From assembly GCF_963678635.1 (NCBI RefSeq), contig NC_087068.1:9680027-9744026 (forward strand): a stretch of DNA of 64,000 bases. Reading direction: 5' to 3'. The position numbers and the translations under genes were made by a program. Numbering within the stretch: position 1 is the first letter of the stretch; each line of letters starts with the position of its first letter. Origin of the DNA: Symsagittifera roscoffensis. Taxonomy: Eukaryota; Xenacoelomorpha; Acoela; Convolutidae. This document shows, in pieces, positions 12,681 to 23,174 of the stretch. The notes under the pieces are model-generated. The model was not told the DNA's origin, searched no databases, and was given only the letters and a program-made list of their open reading frames with translations.

Positions 12681-12925
12681 AATTATGACAATTATCTCAC
12701 AATTTGTCTATAAAATTCAACCTATTTCAAAAACAGACTCATCTAAAGAAGCAATTAACACGCTCAAAACGCTCGAGCCGAATTAAAGCACAGCATGGGA
12801 ACGCAGCCATCGCTTGCCAATGCCTCGTTTGAAGTTATCACACTTGCGTCCTAGTTATTTTGAATCTGCTAAAAAAATCTGCCGAATCTTTTCCAGTTCC
12901 CACCCCATTGGTAAAAAAAAACAAT

Positions 12926-13168
12926 ATGAAATTTATAGAAAAACGATCATTCTACAAAAATCATGAGGGAGATTCTGTAAAACTTAGTTCACTTGTTCAA
13001 GCGTGCATGCTTTTTTGCAATTTAGAATGTCAAAGGTCACTTCTAATAGACTTTTGTAAACATGAATTTCAGAAAAACAAAAGAGAAAACTGGAACAGAG
13101 CCTATCGGTCTGCTAAAAGACCCAGCTGGCAGTACGAGCAAGCTATGTATGCAATGCTTAACCTGTAG
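12926..13168 (+). CDS. Possible small ORF of 80 aa, unknown
   Basis: ATG at 12926 opens 80 codons ending in TGA-free frame at 13,168. The product is Lys/Arg- and aromatic-rich and contains CMLFCNLECQ and RSAKRPSWQYEQ; I recognise no family. A TTTTCCAG acceptor-like site sits about 30 bp upstream of the ATG. It could be a real short gene, an exon, or a piece of a decayed element. Composition is somewhat less AT-biased than its flanks. Low certainty. Confidence 0.25.
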   Translation: MKFIEKRSFYKNHEGDSVKLSSLVQACMLFCNLECQRSLLIDFCKHEFQKNKRENWNRAYRSAKRPSWQYEQAMYAMLNL

Positions 13169-13524
13169 ATCCTAAATGGCTTGTTTCAGACGTTCGAAAA
13201 CAATTGGCTCCTGAATGTAATTCAGCATTCGCCGTCTTTGCTATTTACTTAAATCGGATGGCTCGTTTCCAGTTCATTACTCGTCATAAATCAGGTTAAA
13301 ACCAAGCAGTGTCACAAGGTGGGTCACTTAGTTTTAAACTGTTTAAAGCAAATGAGTAAACAACTGGATGTGCAAAAAACAGGAACAAAAACGTTTTTGT
13401 GTAATATTTTAATTGTTCTTTGACTACTTTTTTCATGTTTTGCTTAATAGTAATTTTGAAGAAAGTAGCAGAAATAGGGAACTTTTGAAAAAAAACCCAC
13501 CCCGCAGTGTGAACAGTCAGTAGC

Positions 13525-13930
13525 GTGATAATGGGGGGGGGCAACGAATGGGCTTTTTCTTCAATTCTAGTTGCCAACTTTTTCCAAAGGGTCCCCACTT
13601 TGGTATAACTTTACGACATCCATTTTTGGCTGAAGAAAAATTTTCTAAGGGAGCCTTCGGCGCCAATATAACTAATTTTGAGGCGGGAGCGCGCGTCGAA
13701 ACAACGCATTTTTTTTGTCCAAATTTTCAAAAAAGTGCCCAAAAATGCCGTTTTATGAAAAGGCGCTGAATGTTTTATGATAATTTTTGGCAAAATAGGG
13801 TCCTTATATTACAATCGGAGAGCTTTGAAAATCAAATTGGCCGACCTAAAAAGAAGTTCCGCAAAATTTTCAAAATTTTTTTGGAAAACCGACCTCCCCT
13901 CCCTCCGTAGAAAATTTTCTGCGCACGCCA
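13525..13930 (-). repeat. Foldback element FB1, copy 2 (inverted)
   Basis: Inverted relative to the copies at 485 and 23,490: it shares the GGGTCCCCA, TTCGGCGCC, GGAGCGCGCG and GGCCGACCTAAAAA blocks in reversed order. A poly-G run marks one end, and CTCCCCTCCCTCC pyrimidines the other. Open frames here are not genes. Confidence 0.7.
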
Positions 13931-14146
13931 CTGTGAGCAGATTTAAATAAGTTTTTGTTGCAGACTAGCCATATGAACTATTTTCATCCCAATGAGGAAA
14001 GAACAGAAAACTGAAATAATGCTCAACGATCTTTTCAGATAACATTAAGTTATGAACATCGTATGAATTAGTGAAGTGGTTTCGTTTCACAAATTTGGTT
14101 TCATTTTCATCATTTTATATCGCGATGTTTCCATTCAAAGTGCCAC

Positions 14147-14935
14147 TTAGAGATATAATAAAAACTGCACAAAAAGATAAGTGAAGATTGGCACTCCGAA
14201 TCCAGGTGAAGTATCCGCTGCTCCGAAGATCTCTTTTCCCTTAGATGTTATATCATTCACTGTATCGGGAATCGCTTTTAAGAAGTTTCCTGTTTTGTTC
14301 TGCGCTACACTAAGTCCCTTTCTGGCCGAGTTCAGAAATTTTGTAATGGATGAAGACGAATCGGCGCCTGCTAGATTCTTAATATCTTCAATTCGGACAT
14401 TTTTCAACGCATTTCGAAGCTCTTCGAAGGTCTCTCCTTCAAACGAAGTCAGTTGCTCGCCGTTATTTATTCTGACGCCTACTTTTTTGAAGGCAACTTT
14501 GAAGTTATCTGATAGGTTGAATGGAAAGTATCCGACGTTAAGAGTTTTCAACACAGTCGGTTGAAGCAAAAGTTTCCTCATAGGTCTTGCTTCAAGCGCA
14601 GTATTATTAAAAAGCGTCAAATCTTCCAGGGTCGATTTGTATTGTGCAAAAAACGATCCCCAATTTTTGAGGCCAGAATTGTTGACCAATTTCAAATTTT
14701 TGAGATAAGAAAGAGAGTTTCCTTCGACATCTGTCAGCATGAAATCAGGCGACACTTTTTCTACATTCGGAGGTAGGTTGATGATTTCCAGAGATCCATC
14801 TTGTCCAGAACATGTGCGAAGCATAGTAGCTGAACAAACACATTTGTCCCCTTCAGAACAACTGTATCTTTGTACAATGCTTGAAGCGCCCAAAAAAGTC
14901 AGACACAAATAAATAATTAAAAAGCTAGCAAGCAT
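14147..14935 (-). CDS. Secreted LRR-like, probably GPI-anchored protein, 262 aa, single exon
   Basis: The first ATG in frame is at 14,935; starting there gives an ideal signal peptide, MLASFLIIYLCLTFLGASS. A short Cys-rich cap follows (CSEGDKCVCSATMLRTCSG). Residues about 70-150 show weak leucine-rich spacing (YLKNLKLVNNSGLKNW, TLEDLTLFNNTALE, LKTLNVGYFPFNLS). There are four N-glycosylation sequons (NNS, NNT, NLS, NKT). The chain ends with a small-residue stretch (GAADTSPGFG) then a hydrophobic tail FTYLFVQFLLYL with no basic anchor, the layout of a GPI-attachment signal. I infer an extracellular, membrane-tethered protein, but no named family. No introns are evident. An upstream non-ATG extension is possible if a further exon exists. 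The identity as a gene is fairly sure, the function unknown. Confidence 0.72.
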   Translation of the reverse strand: MLASFLIIYLCLTFLGASSIVQRYSCSEGDKCVCSATMLRTCSGQDGSLEIINLPPNVEKVSPDFMLTDVEGNSLSYLKNLKLVNNSGLKNWGSFFAQYKSTLEDLTLFNNTALEARPMRKLLLQPTVLKTLNVGYFPFNLSDNFKVAFKKVGVRINNGEQLTSFEGETFEELRNALKNVRIEDIKNLAGADSSSSITKFLNSARKGLSVAQNKTGNFLKAIPDTVNDITSKGKEIFGAADTSPGFGVPIFTYLFVQFLLYL

Positions 14936-14939
14936 TTTC

Positions 14940-15240
14940 GAAGATGGCACTTGGTTTCTCTGCTCAATGTTTATGAAAAATTGTCTCAAAATTAGTTCAT
15001 TTTCAGTTCACGGGGACCACGGTGAGTAATGACTTCCATCGTCGCAGTCAAAATTGAGTTGAATCAAAATTGAATTAAGACACGTGCGCTGGAAAAAATA
15101 ACCAGTTATTGATGATTTTTCTTTTGAATTAGTATTTATGTCTTAAGTAGGGTTTCAAATGAAGGCTGCGTTCTACTGACAAATTTGAAGTTAAGCATGG
15201 ACAGTATAATGGAACACTTTGAGGTTCTACTCTCCCCTAC
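14940..15240. promoter_or_regulatory. Upstream region of the LRR-like gene
   Basis: About 300 bp 5' of the start codon on the minus strand. No clear TATA box or known element can be assigned by eye; nothing else is seen here. Confidence 0.2.
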
Positions 15241-16088
15241 ATTATGGGCTCTTTTCCAATCTCTTACCTTTCAAATTTTCTACTTTTAGTTGTTTTACGG
15301 GCTCTTTTCCAGTTCCCCCTTTTCAAAATACCGAGTTTTATGTTTGTTTTAATACGGCTAAATGCGTGATGTTACGCTGTAAAGTATGAAGAACAAATCT
15401 TTTAAGAATTGTCGATTTGTTCACCACGCCAAATTGCATTGCATTATGAAAACGTTAAAGTCTTTTCAAAATTGAATTTGAAAGATGGGAAACTGGAAAG
15501 GAGCCGCTTTACGTGTAAAATCTCCGTTACATATCTGTTCACAATTGTTAGTTTTTAGTTTTTTTTCATGCCAAGTTTCTTCGCTTTATGACAACGAAAA
15601 AAAAATCGAAATTGAAAATGGGAAGCAGAGGAAAAGAGCACATTTTGATATGTCTCAATGACCATGTCTGACTTTTCGCCTTTTTCACTTCCCCCACCTT
15701 TCAAATTTTTCATTTTTCTTTTACGTGTAATTATGGCCAAACGCGCCAAGTTTCGATTTAAGGTATAAAGAACAAATCTGCTCATAATTGTTAGTTTGTT
15801 CACATGACAAGTTTATTGGATAAGGGCAAGGTTAAAGTTGTTCTCAAAGTTGAAAACCATAGGTGGTGTTGAAAAAGAGCCTGACTTTTCCTTGTTTCCT
15901 ACTGACAATTTTTACAAGTAAAATTTTTGATCGCATTCTTCGATTATTATGAAAACTGACATACGGACTAAATAGGCCAAGGCAAGCATATTTGCTCCGC
16001 ATACGTAATCTTGTAAAACCACTCGTAGCACCACAAAATTGATGCTTATATGAGGCGGGGGCAAAAAGAAAAAAAAGAGCCCAAACTG
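15240..16088. repeat. Cluster of foldback elements, family FB2 (GGGCTCTTTTCC ends)
   Basis: At least three tandem elements of about 200 bp with inverted ends GGGCTCTTTTCCAGTTCCC and its complement GGGAAACTGGAAAGGAGCC (15,299 and 15,487), a second pair ending near 15,876, and a third ending AAAAAAGAGCCCAAAC at about 16,083. Shared insides include GTATGAAGAACAAATCT and TTTGTTCAC. Related elements lie at about 40,158-40,372 and 40,728-40,950. Confidence 0.7.
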
Positions 16089-16089
16089 T

Positions 16090-17330
16090 TGTTGCAAAGT
16101 GAATCTATGAGATTTCGGTTCGTACCCAATAGAGACCTCTCACTCATAAATTCTGCTGCAAAACCGCTTTTTCTAATAGGTTTAGCGGTACCTTATTAAT
16201 TTGCAGTTCAGTAAGACACCAGACAAATACTCAACAGATTGCACATGCAAACCTACCAGCTTGAGCCAACTCGCGATGTATCAAATTTACTATCACATAC
16301 TAGGCGCGCCAGAGATCGCTGAACTCCAAGTGTGTCTTGCAGAAGAACGATTGCATTAATCTTACATACAATAGGCTCATAAGCCAACTATTCAAAAAAT
16401 CAAAAATACACAAAAAAGGCTCATATTTAGAGACTACTAATGTCAAGCAACCAAAAATTTCTTTTTTTTTATAGCTCTAGAAGCGTTTCAGGCGTGTTTT
16501 TATTTCTGAAACAGAAACGTCAAACTACACTAGAGCCTACTCAGAAAAAAACTTGATCTAAATTGAAGCAAAAAACACTGGTGATATGTTACAATAGGTG
16601 GCAGATTCAAATTAAATAGCTATATCGCTTTCTTTATAATACGGAGAAAATTTATAATTTGTTACAAATCCAAATTAATGGCAAAAAGCATGAAACTTAA
16701 TTTTTGAATAACATTTCATCTAGCAGACTAATGAATTTATAAAAACTATCTTAGTTGCAGGTAGAATTGAAAGAAAATGCACTAATATTATGCACTAATA
16801 GTTCTCAGAATTTAAAACCATGCACAACTATATTAGTTCTCAAAGCTCCCACCTATTGTAATATTGCTCCAAATTATCATCAGTTTTAGATACTTCGTTA
16901 TATCTTTCGTTCATTAAAATAAGAAACTCGAAATGAACAATTTGAGTTCCAATAGCTTCATTAATCTCTTCGGCATAATTTGTTTTATGGTTTTGACTTT
17001 TATGAATACACCGGCAAGGGAAAACTGAAGCAAAAAATATGCGGATTCGATATGAAAAAAAAACGTTATATTATTACTTGTGGTTCCAGCCATTTGTAGA
17101 AGATCCATAAAAGATATCCAGCCTGTCTACGCATAGTACATTTATCTTATTTCCTCACATTCCAGACTGAGATACTATGTTGAGCAAAGCTCTTTTTTTG
17201 CGACTGAAGGTCATTTTTTGCGTCTAGATTTTTTATGTGGAACCACTATTGCAACAAAAATCAATCAGCCTGTGGTAGATCTGAAGATAGAAGTCAAGTG
17301 AGAGCTCGTTTTAACACATTATCAATATCA
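16090..17330. other. Intergenic stretch, nothing identified
   Basis: AT-rich sequence with no convincing ORF, RNA gene or repeat unit recognisable by eye. Confidence 0.5.
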
Positions 17331-17982
17331 TAGCCATGAAAGAGGATCGATTACACGATTGGCCAATCACAAAGTGAGCGCCTTGCCCCTCTTCTAGGTT
17401 CCTCGATTAAAAAACGTACCATTTATTATAACAAGCATCGCTAGAGCAGACACCAATGGTCTGGAAAAAATAACGGCGGAAACCTATGGGTAAATTTAAG
17501 GGTCGTGTGCCAAAATTTCTCTGGACGCTTTTCCAAAATTTTCGCACCACTTGCAATACTACTCCAACATAGCTTGCATGGTGAGCCAGTCGACAAAAAT
17601 GAAGCGAAAGTCACTAAGTCAAAAATCTTAATGTTTAGAATGAAACCAAAAAAAAATAGCCATGAAAGAGGATCGATTACACGATCTGCCAATCACAAAG
17701 TGAGCGCCTTGCCCCTCTTCTAGGTTCCTCGATTAAAAAACGTACCATTTATTATAACAAGCATCGCTAGAGCAGACACCAATGGTCTGGAAAAAATAAC
17801 GGCGGAAACCTATGGGTAAATTTAAGGGTCGTGTGCCAAAATTTCACTGGACGCTTTTCCATAATTTTCGCACCACTTGCAATACTACTTCAACATAGCT
17901 TGCATGGTGAGCCAGTCGACAAAAATGAAGCGAAAGTCACTAAGTCAAAAATCTTAATGTTTAGAATGAAACCAAAAAAAAA
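17331..17982 (+). repeat. 326-bp tandem duplication
   Basis: Unit 1 (17,331-17,656) and unit 2 (17,657-about 17,982) begin TAGCCATGAAAGAGGATCG and differ at only a handful of positions (for example ATTGGCC/ATCTGCC, CTCTGG/CACTGG). Both carry a short open frame of about 70 codons with the same start (MCQNFSGRF / MCQNFTGRF), probably incidental. The near identity indicates a recent event. Confidence 0.92.
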
Positions 17983-18225
17983 TTCTCTCGAAAGAAACTT
18001 TATGAGAACAGGTCGAGAAAGAAAATTACCGGCGATATTTTAGCGTTGGAACAAATTTTAGGAAGCGACAACTAAGTCGACAATATTTGATAAGATCTTA
18101 AATTCCGAGCATAAAGTTCCTACTCAGCATCAAAATAGCTTTTGCCCAACAAATGTTGCAAAAAGAGACTACTAAGCCGATATAAATTCTGACAGCTACT
18201 AAGACGAACAAACTTTAAAAATTTA

Positions 18226-18480
18226 GGACAGAGGCGAAGCTGTGCTTCGCACTACTTGCGATACAAAACAAGAAAACCGCTTGTGGAAAAAAAATTTAAA
18301 AAATCAAAAATGTGACAAAACTAGATCTTAAACTGAATCAAAAACATGCCAAGACAAAACAAAGTGAAATTAGCATGGGGAGAAAATTTACCAAGCGGTA
18401 ACAGAACCGAAAATATCTCAGCAGAAACCCTTGAAGACAAAAAAATTCAACAAGACTTATGGCTTTTAAAAATTTAACAA
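18226..18480. repeat. Element bearing the CAGAGGCGAAGCT hairpin motif
   Basis: ACAGAGGCGAAGCTGTGCTTCGCACTACTTGCGATACA at 18,228 onward carries the motif GCGAAGCtgtgCTTCGC, a 7-bp stem hairpin seen repeatedly in this window (7,106; 19,557; 20,119; 21,591; 32,305; 40,083). Confidence 0.6.
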
Positions 18481-18902
18481 GTGCCCCTCACCCTAAAAAC
18501 ACACACAAAATTCTCTTTGCTCGTCAAATGAAACAATATCCGACTACTTAGCCAATATGTTATATGCCGAAAAATTATTAAGTGCCCCTCAACCTCAAAA
18601 CAAACACGCACACACAAACTTTTTACGCTCATCGAAAGACGTAATATGATAGCACGAAGCCAATACAAGATAGGTCGAAACCAATCAGCCGACGTAAATC
18701 AAAACACTAAGATCAACTTCAATGTAAATTGCGTCTAGAACAAATAACAATTATACGATGAGGCAAAAAAGCCGACAAAACATAAACAGATAAGTCGGGA
18801 GTCAAATTCTAATTTTGACTATTCTGTGAACAAAGTCATTTACGGGAAAAAAAGTAGCACCCGATTGCAATACCCTTGCTGATCGCAAGAATAAAAAAAT
18901 TG

Positions 18903-18916
18903 ATAACATAGCCATT
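18903..18916. repeat. Target-site duplication, left copy
   Basis: ATAACATAGCCATT at 18,903-18,916 is repeated exactly at 19,110-19,123, on either side of the SINE between them. Confidence 0.9.
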
Positions 18917-19109
18917 TTTTATTAGCCCCGGCCTGCTCAGTGCAGGTCCAACCACGAGGGAGGGAGATGTCAACCATTTCGCCGCAGCCGGTCCCACCTC
19001 GAGGAGGCGGATGACACTGGGACCCCTCCAACCGTGACCGAATCGGGATTAGACTGCATGACCCTCGTGATGAGAGACATGGGCCTAACCCACTCGACCA
19101 CGACTGCTC
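18917..19109 (-). mobile_element. Full-length tRNA-Ser/Leu-derived SINE
   Basis: A GC-rich 193-bp insert in AT-rich DNA. On the minus strand it starts GAGCAGTCGTGGTCGAGTGG, which closely matches the 5' end and A-box of a class II (Ser/Leu) tRNA (GTCGTGGCCGAGTGGTTA). A GATTCGGTC B-box-like sequence follows about 60 bp on, and the 3' end is a short A-rich tail (GGGGCTAATAAAAA). Perfect 14-bp direct repeats flank it. This is the classical anatomy of a retroposed Pol III transcript mobilised by LINE machinery. The preserved flanks suggest a fairly young insertion. Confidence 0.9.
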
Positions 19110-19123
19110 ATAACATAGCCATT
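19110..19123. repeat. Target-site duplication, right copy
   Basis: ATAACATAGCCATT, identical to 18,903-18,916. Confidence 0.9.
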
Positions 19124-19199
19124 CAGAGGTACCTGGTTTCTCCTTGGTCATAAGTGATAGTGACTGGGAATGTCATGTAATAACAAAATCAAAGACACT

Positions 19200-21580
19200 T
19201 TCATTTACAATGAAATTAGCATACAACACAAGAAAGGCAGGCCGATAAAAACATAAGCAGACAACTGATAGGGCGATGATTTTTTATACTAGACACTTTT
19301 TTATGTTAAAAACAATAGCAGACAACTGATAGAACGATGATTTATTAAACACTTTTCCACTTATAGTAAAAAAAAACAAGCTGATCGGATTCGAGCCTGG
19401 GCCCTTAGCCGTCAACTAGTTTTTGTAACCAGTAGTTAAATATGAATTTTCAAAAAATTGAGCATGTTGGCTGCAGAAATAAATGCTGCACAAATGATTC
19501 AGTGACTTTGTTTAACTAGTTGTTAACCAAAAAAATCTGCATTGCAATTTCATACACAGAGGCGAAGTAGCACTTTGCATACACAAGCAAAAATATGACC
19601 GATAAAACGCCACTGGGAAAAACTGAATGAGTAAAATCTTGAGTCTACAAAACTTCTTAGGTGACGCACGCCAATTATGAGTCTACATAACTGCTAAGTG
19701 ACGCAAGTTAATTATGACGCATTAGCAGTACCTGTCAATTAGAAAAAAATACCAACTAACATGCCTAAATTTATAGAGCGGACGCATTTTAACTATTATA
19801 CGAAAAAGTTCATTAAAAACATCAGACCCTGCCCAGGTTCGAACGCTCTTATTTTTTTGCTGGTCTGCTTCCCTACCTCTACGCTACAGATCCATGATAC
19901 ATTGAAACTAAAGCACTATTTGTAATATAACAGTCTGTGCTAATATACTTAGCATTGGCTGAACTTACTAGCTGGTTATTGATCAAAAGGAACACTTTCA
20001 AAATGAACACATTTTGCCGCAACAATATTTGCGTCGCAACAATATTTGAGTTTTGGGTTGGAAAAATACTTGGCTTTGCCTGTGTAAACACTTGTTAATC
20101 GCCAGCATAAATAAACGCAGAGGTGAAGCTGAGCTTTGCACAGCCTGCTATACAAAAAGCCACCGAATTGTAAAAAAAAAAGTTTGCTCATGTTTGTCTG
20201 AAATGAAACTCAGGTGATAAACAAAAAAAAGGGCCAGGTTTGAATCAACTTTTAACAAATACCGAACGGTAACTATGCAGACAACACTTGGGATGATACC
20301 TGTTGGGCCGGGAAAAATAGTTCAAAAATCCAAACGTGAGATTTCTAAAAAGCAGAAAATGTAGAAACCTTGATTTTTTTTTGTCAAAAACTGATATGCA
20401 ATTAATTTGAATCGATTTGAAACAATATGTCTGAGGCATCATGTAGGTCATCAATGTGCTATGAATTAAGACATACTAAGACGAAAAAAATATCCAACAA
20501 AAAATCATGCCGAAAAACTGTCGTCTGTTTGATTTTTCTTCGCTAGCAAAAACTTTTGGTCGGTATGAAAAGAAAATCCGAATAAAATTATCTGCTTTAA
20601 CTTGATTGCAAATGAAAAAAAAAACTATAAAGAACTTAATTGACATTTCCAAAAATTAAGAAAAACCCAAAAACTAAAGTAGAAAATAAAAAAATATTCT
20701 TAGAGTATTTTGTGATTCGATAGCAATTAAGGCCTCCTAAACCAGGCTCTGTTGCGGAAGAAAGTTATCGTTCTACAAAACATACAGGCTAAAAACCAAT
20801 TGAGGAAAAATAAAATCAATTGACGAAAAAACTTAATGAAAATTATAACAACAAAATTGCTAAGAACTGATTTAAAATTATAATTGAAAAATAATGAAGA
20901 TGATGAAAAATAATAATGAATAATTGAATATGCTTAAAAACTGATTGAAAAGTATACAAAAAACTTTTACCTCCGAAAAAAGAAATATGAAAAAACAGCA
21001 AGCAACTCAAGGAGTATCGAGGAAGAAAGTTTCAACAAATTATAAGAAAATTTTAAAAAACGCTATATATCGAAAAGTTTTTCAATCTTAATACTTTTTT
21101 AAAGAAAACTGAAGAATTGAGCAAAAAATTTCAAAAATAAATTACTGGATGAATATAAAAAATACGAGGAAATATAAGAAGACAAAGCATTTGGTAAATA
21201 AGCCGACAGAATTAAAGACAACTTTATCAGCTGAAAACCAGCCGAAATTTTTTCAGCAAGAAATCACTAAGAACAATCTTACATATAACACATTTAATGC
21301 AAAATTTTACAAGCCCTGTTTAGGCAAAATAACTAAGATGCATATTTGTACATTTACCATTGCGAACTTCCTAAATTTACCGTATTGCTAACAAAGCTGA
21401 TTGCGGGAAAAAATACTAGTACCAGATTGCAACACCCTTGCTTATTGCAGGGGTAAAAAAGAAATTAGCGTCAGAGTTAAGAATTTGAGCAAAACTGACT
21501 TTTAAAAGCGGACATGCTCAAAATATTTCTGTTTTTGGACAGGGAAGAACCGAGCCGAAGGCACACATGAGGAGATATTT
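19200..21580. other. Intergenic region rich in old short repeats
   Basis: No gene seen. It holds hairpin-motif copies at about 19,557 and 20,119, a GGTTCGAACGC B-box-like site at about 19,834, repeated GACAACTGATAGGGCGATGATTT strings (about 19,260, 19,320; again at 22,498), and very A-rich DNA at 20,600-21,150. Confidence 0.5.
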
Positions 21581-21584
21581 TCAC

Positions 21585-21960
21585 ACAGAGGCGAAGCTGG
21601 GCTTCGCAAACACTAGCAAGAACACGACAAAAAGCAGCTTTATAAAGTTCATTAAGAATAAGCAGAAATAAGCTTCGAATTAGTAAACAATCGGCTACCT
21701 CAGGGATTTGATCTGCGAGCTAAAGATTATGAGTCTCACACACTAACCACTCAGCCACGGACTCTTAATAAGTACTAAAAACTAGCCAAAAATAAATCAG
21801 AGAACAGATGCTATGACATTTCCAATGCTACAGATCGTTATTATAGCAAAAGTGTCACCAAATAAGTAAACCTTTTCAATGAATTCTTTTAATTGCGATT
21901 AATTTCGAAAAAGAAGGTTCATACTAATACACTAACGCTCGCAAGCTCGCTAATGTAAAA
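21585..21960 (-). repeat. tRNA-like SINE family S1, copy 2
   Basis: Begins CACAGAGGCGAAGCTGGGC at 21,588 and includes on the minus strand TGGCTGAGTGGTTAGTGTG (about 21,757-21,739), a near-perfect Pol III A-box, then TGAGACTCATAATCTTTAG and a GATCAAATCCC B-box-like sequence. The other side continues CAGAGAACAGATGCTATG, shared with the copy at 40,480. At about 21,645-21,670 its sequence is uninterrupted where the 40-kb copy has an insertion. Confidence 0.65.
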
Positions 21961-21964
21961 AGGA

Positions 21965-23170
21965 AAGTCTTAATGCAAGTGTTACAATGGCCAAGCGGAG
22001 CTTCGCACCACGTGCGATACCAAACATGTATAAAAATTGAAAATCGAAAAGATTACACCAACAAAGATTTCCATTATTTTGTCTGGAATGATCTTCAGTT
22101 TGAGAAGAGCACGTCCAACAGCACAGCCACCAGCAAAAAATATATTCACAAGAATTTATTGAAAGCGAGTAAAAAATTGTTAACGAAAAATTTTGAGCTA
22201 TAATTTCTGAAACTCGAAATTTTTACAGGCCTCCTCTATCGGAAACGCGCAAAAGGATGAGAATCTATTTTTTGCCTCATAAAACTCAAATATAGGTCCA
22301 TAAGCCGATAAAACAAACGCCGAGACTATTTAAGCCAAAGAAAGCTTTTAAGCGAAAAGAAAAAGAAATTATACTAGGTCAGTTTTATATCTTCAAATTA
22401 CATAAACGAATCAAAAACACTTTCATTTACAATAAAATTAGCTTACAGCACAAGAAAGGTAAGAAATATGGGACCTAAGCCAACAAAATATCAGCAGAAA
22501 ACTGATAGGCCGATGATTTTTGTTTGATATTAAATACTTCGGGCTTTAAAAAAACAGGTGCTTCAAGCTTAGGCCCTTAGGCGTCAACTAGTTTTCAAAA
22601 CCAGTGGTTAAATTAAAATTTTCAAAAAAATTAGCATGTTTGCTGCAGAATTGAATGCTGCCCAAATGATAACTGCACAAATTATTCAGTGGTTGTATCC
22701 AGCCAAAATAAGCACAAACTTCGAGTAGAACGGGTATCTAAAATCCAGAAATGCTCGAAAAGAGTGTCTGTAGCAGCAACTTTGCATCGGCACGAAATAA
22801 TTTAGTGGTTCTGTTGAACAAATTGTTAGCCTGAAAGATGTATTACAACGCCCGCAAACGTAAACACTAACCAAATTAGTTTTTTAAAAAAAAAAATTCT
22901 TGTCCTTTATGTTTGGCAGGCATTCGTCATATTCAGGTATCAGAGTAAAACACCAAAAAATGCACCGGTGGGGGAAATCTGCCATTAAGTTAGTATGAAT
23001 CAATATTCTCTTTTTGATAAGATCTACATTTATAAATAAAAACTATTTTTGCTCGGCAAAACTAGCATCACGTTATTTATTTTCGAAGTTGTTTGGGCAT
23101 TGTAGCACCGATAAAATTCGAGCTGAGATCTTTTTCGCAATTACGAAGACTAAAATCTAGGTCGTAACGC
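21965..23170. other. Intergenic region downstream of DHDH, nothing identified
   Basis: Contains a further CGGAGCTTCGCACCACGTGCGATAC motif at about 21,996 and short repeats shared with 19.2-19.6 kb. The plus frame of 76 codons at 21,973 starts within the repeat and is not considered a gene. Confidence 0.45.
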
Positions 23171-23174
23171 CAGT

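Noticed and set aside
18917-19109. A functional tRNA-Ser/Leu gene
   Set aside because: The 5' end and A-box are tRNA-like, but the anticodon and variable arms do not pair convincingly and the B-box is altered; the flanking duplications and A-tail identify a SINE.
18840-19151. 103-codon minus-strand frame with Trp/Cys/Gly-rich sequence
   Set aside because: It is the translation of the SINE body.
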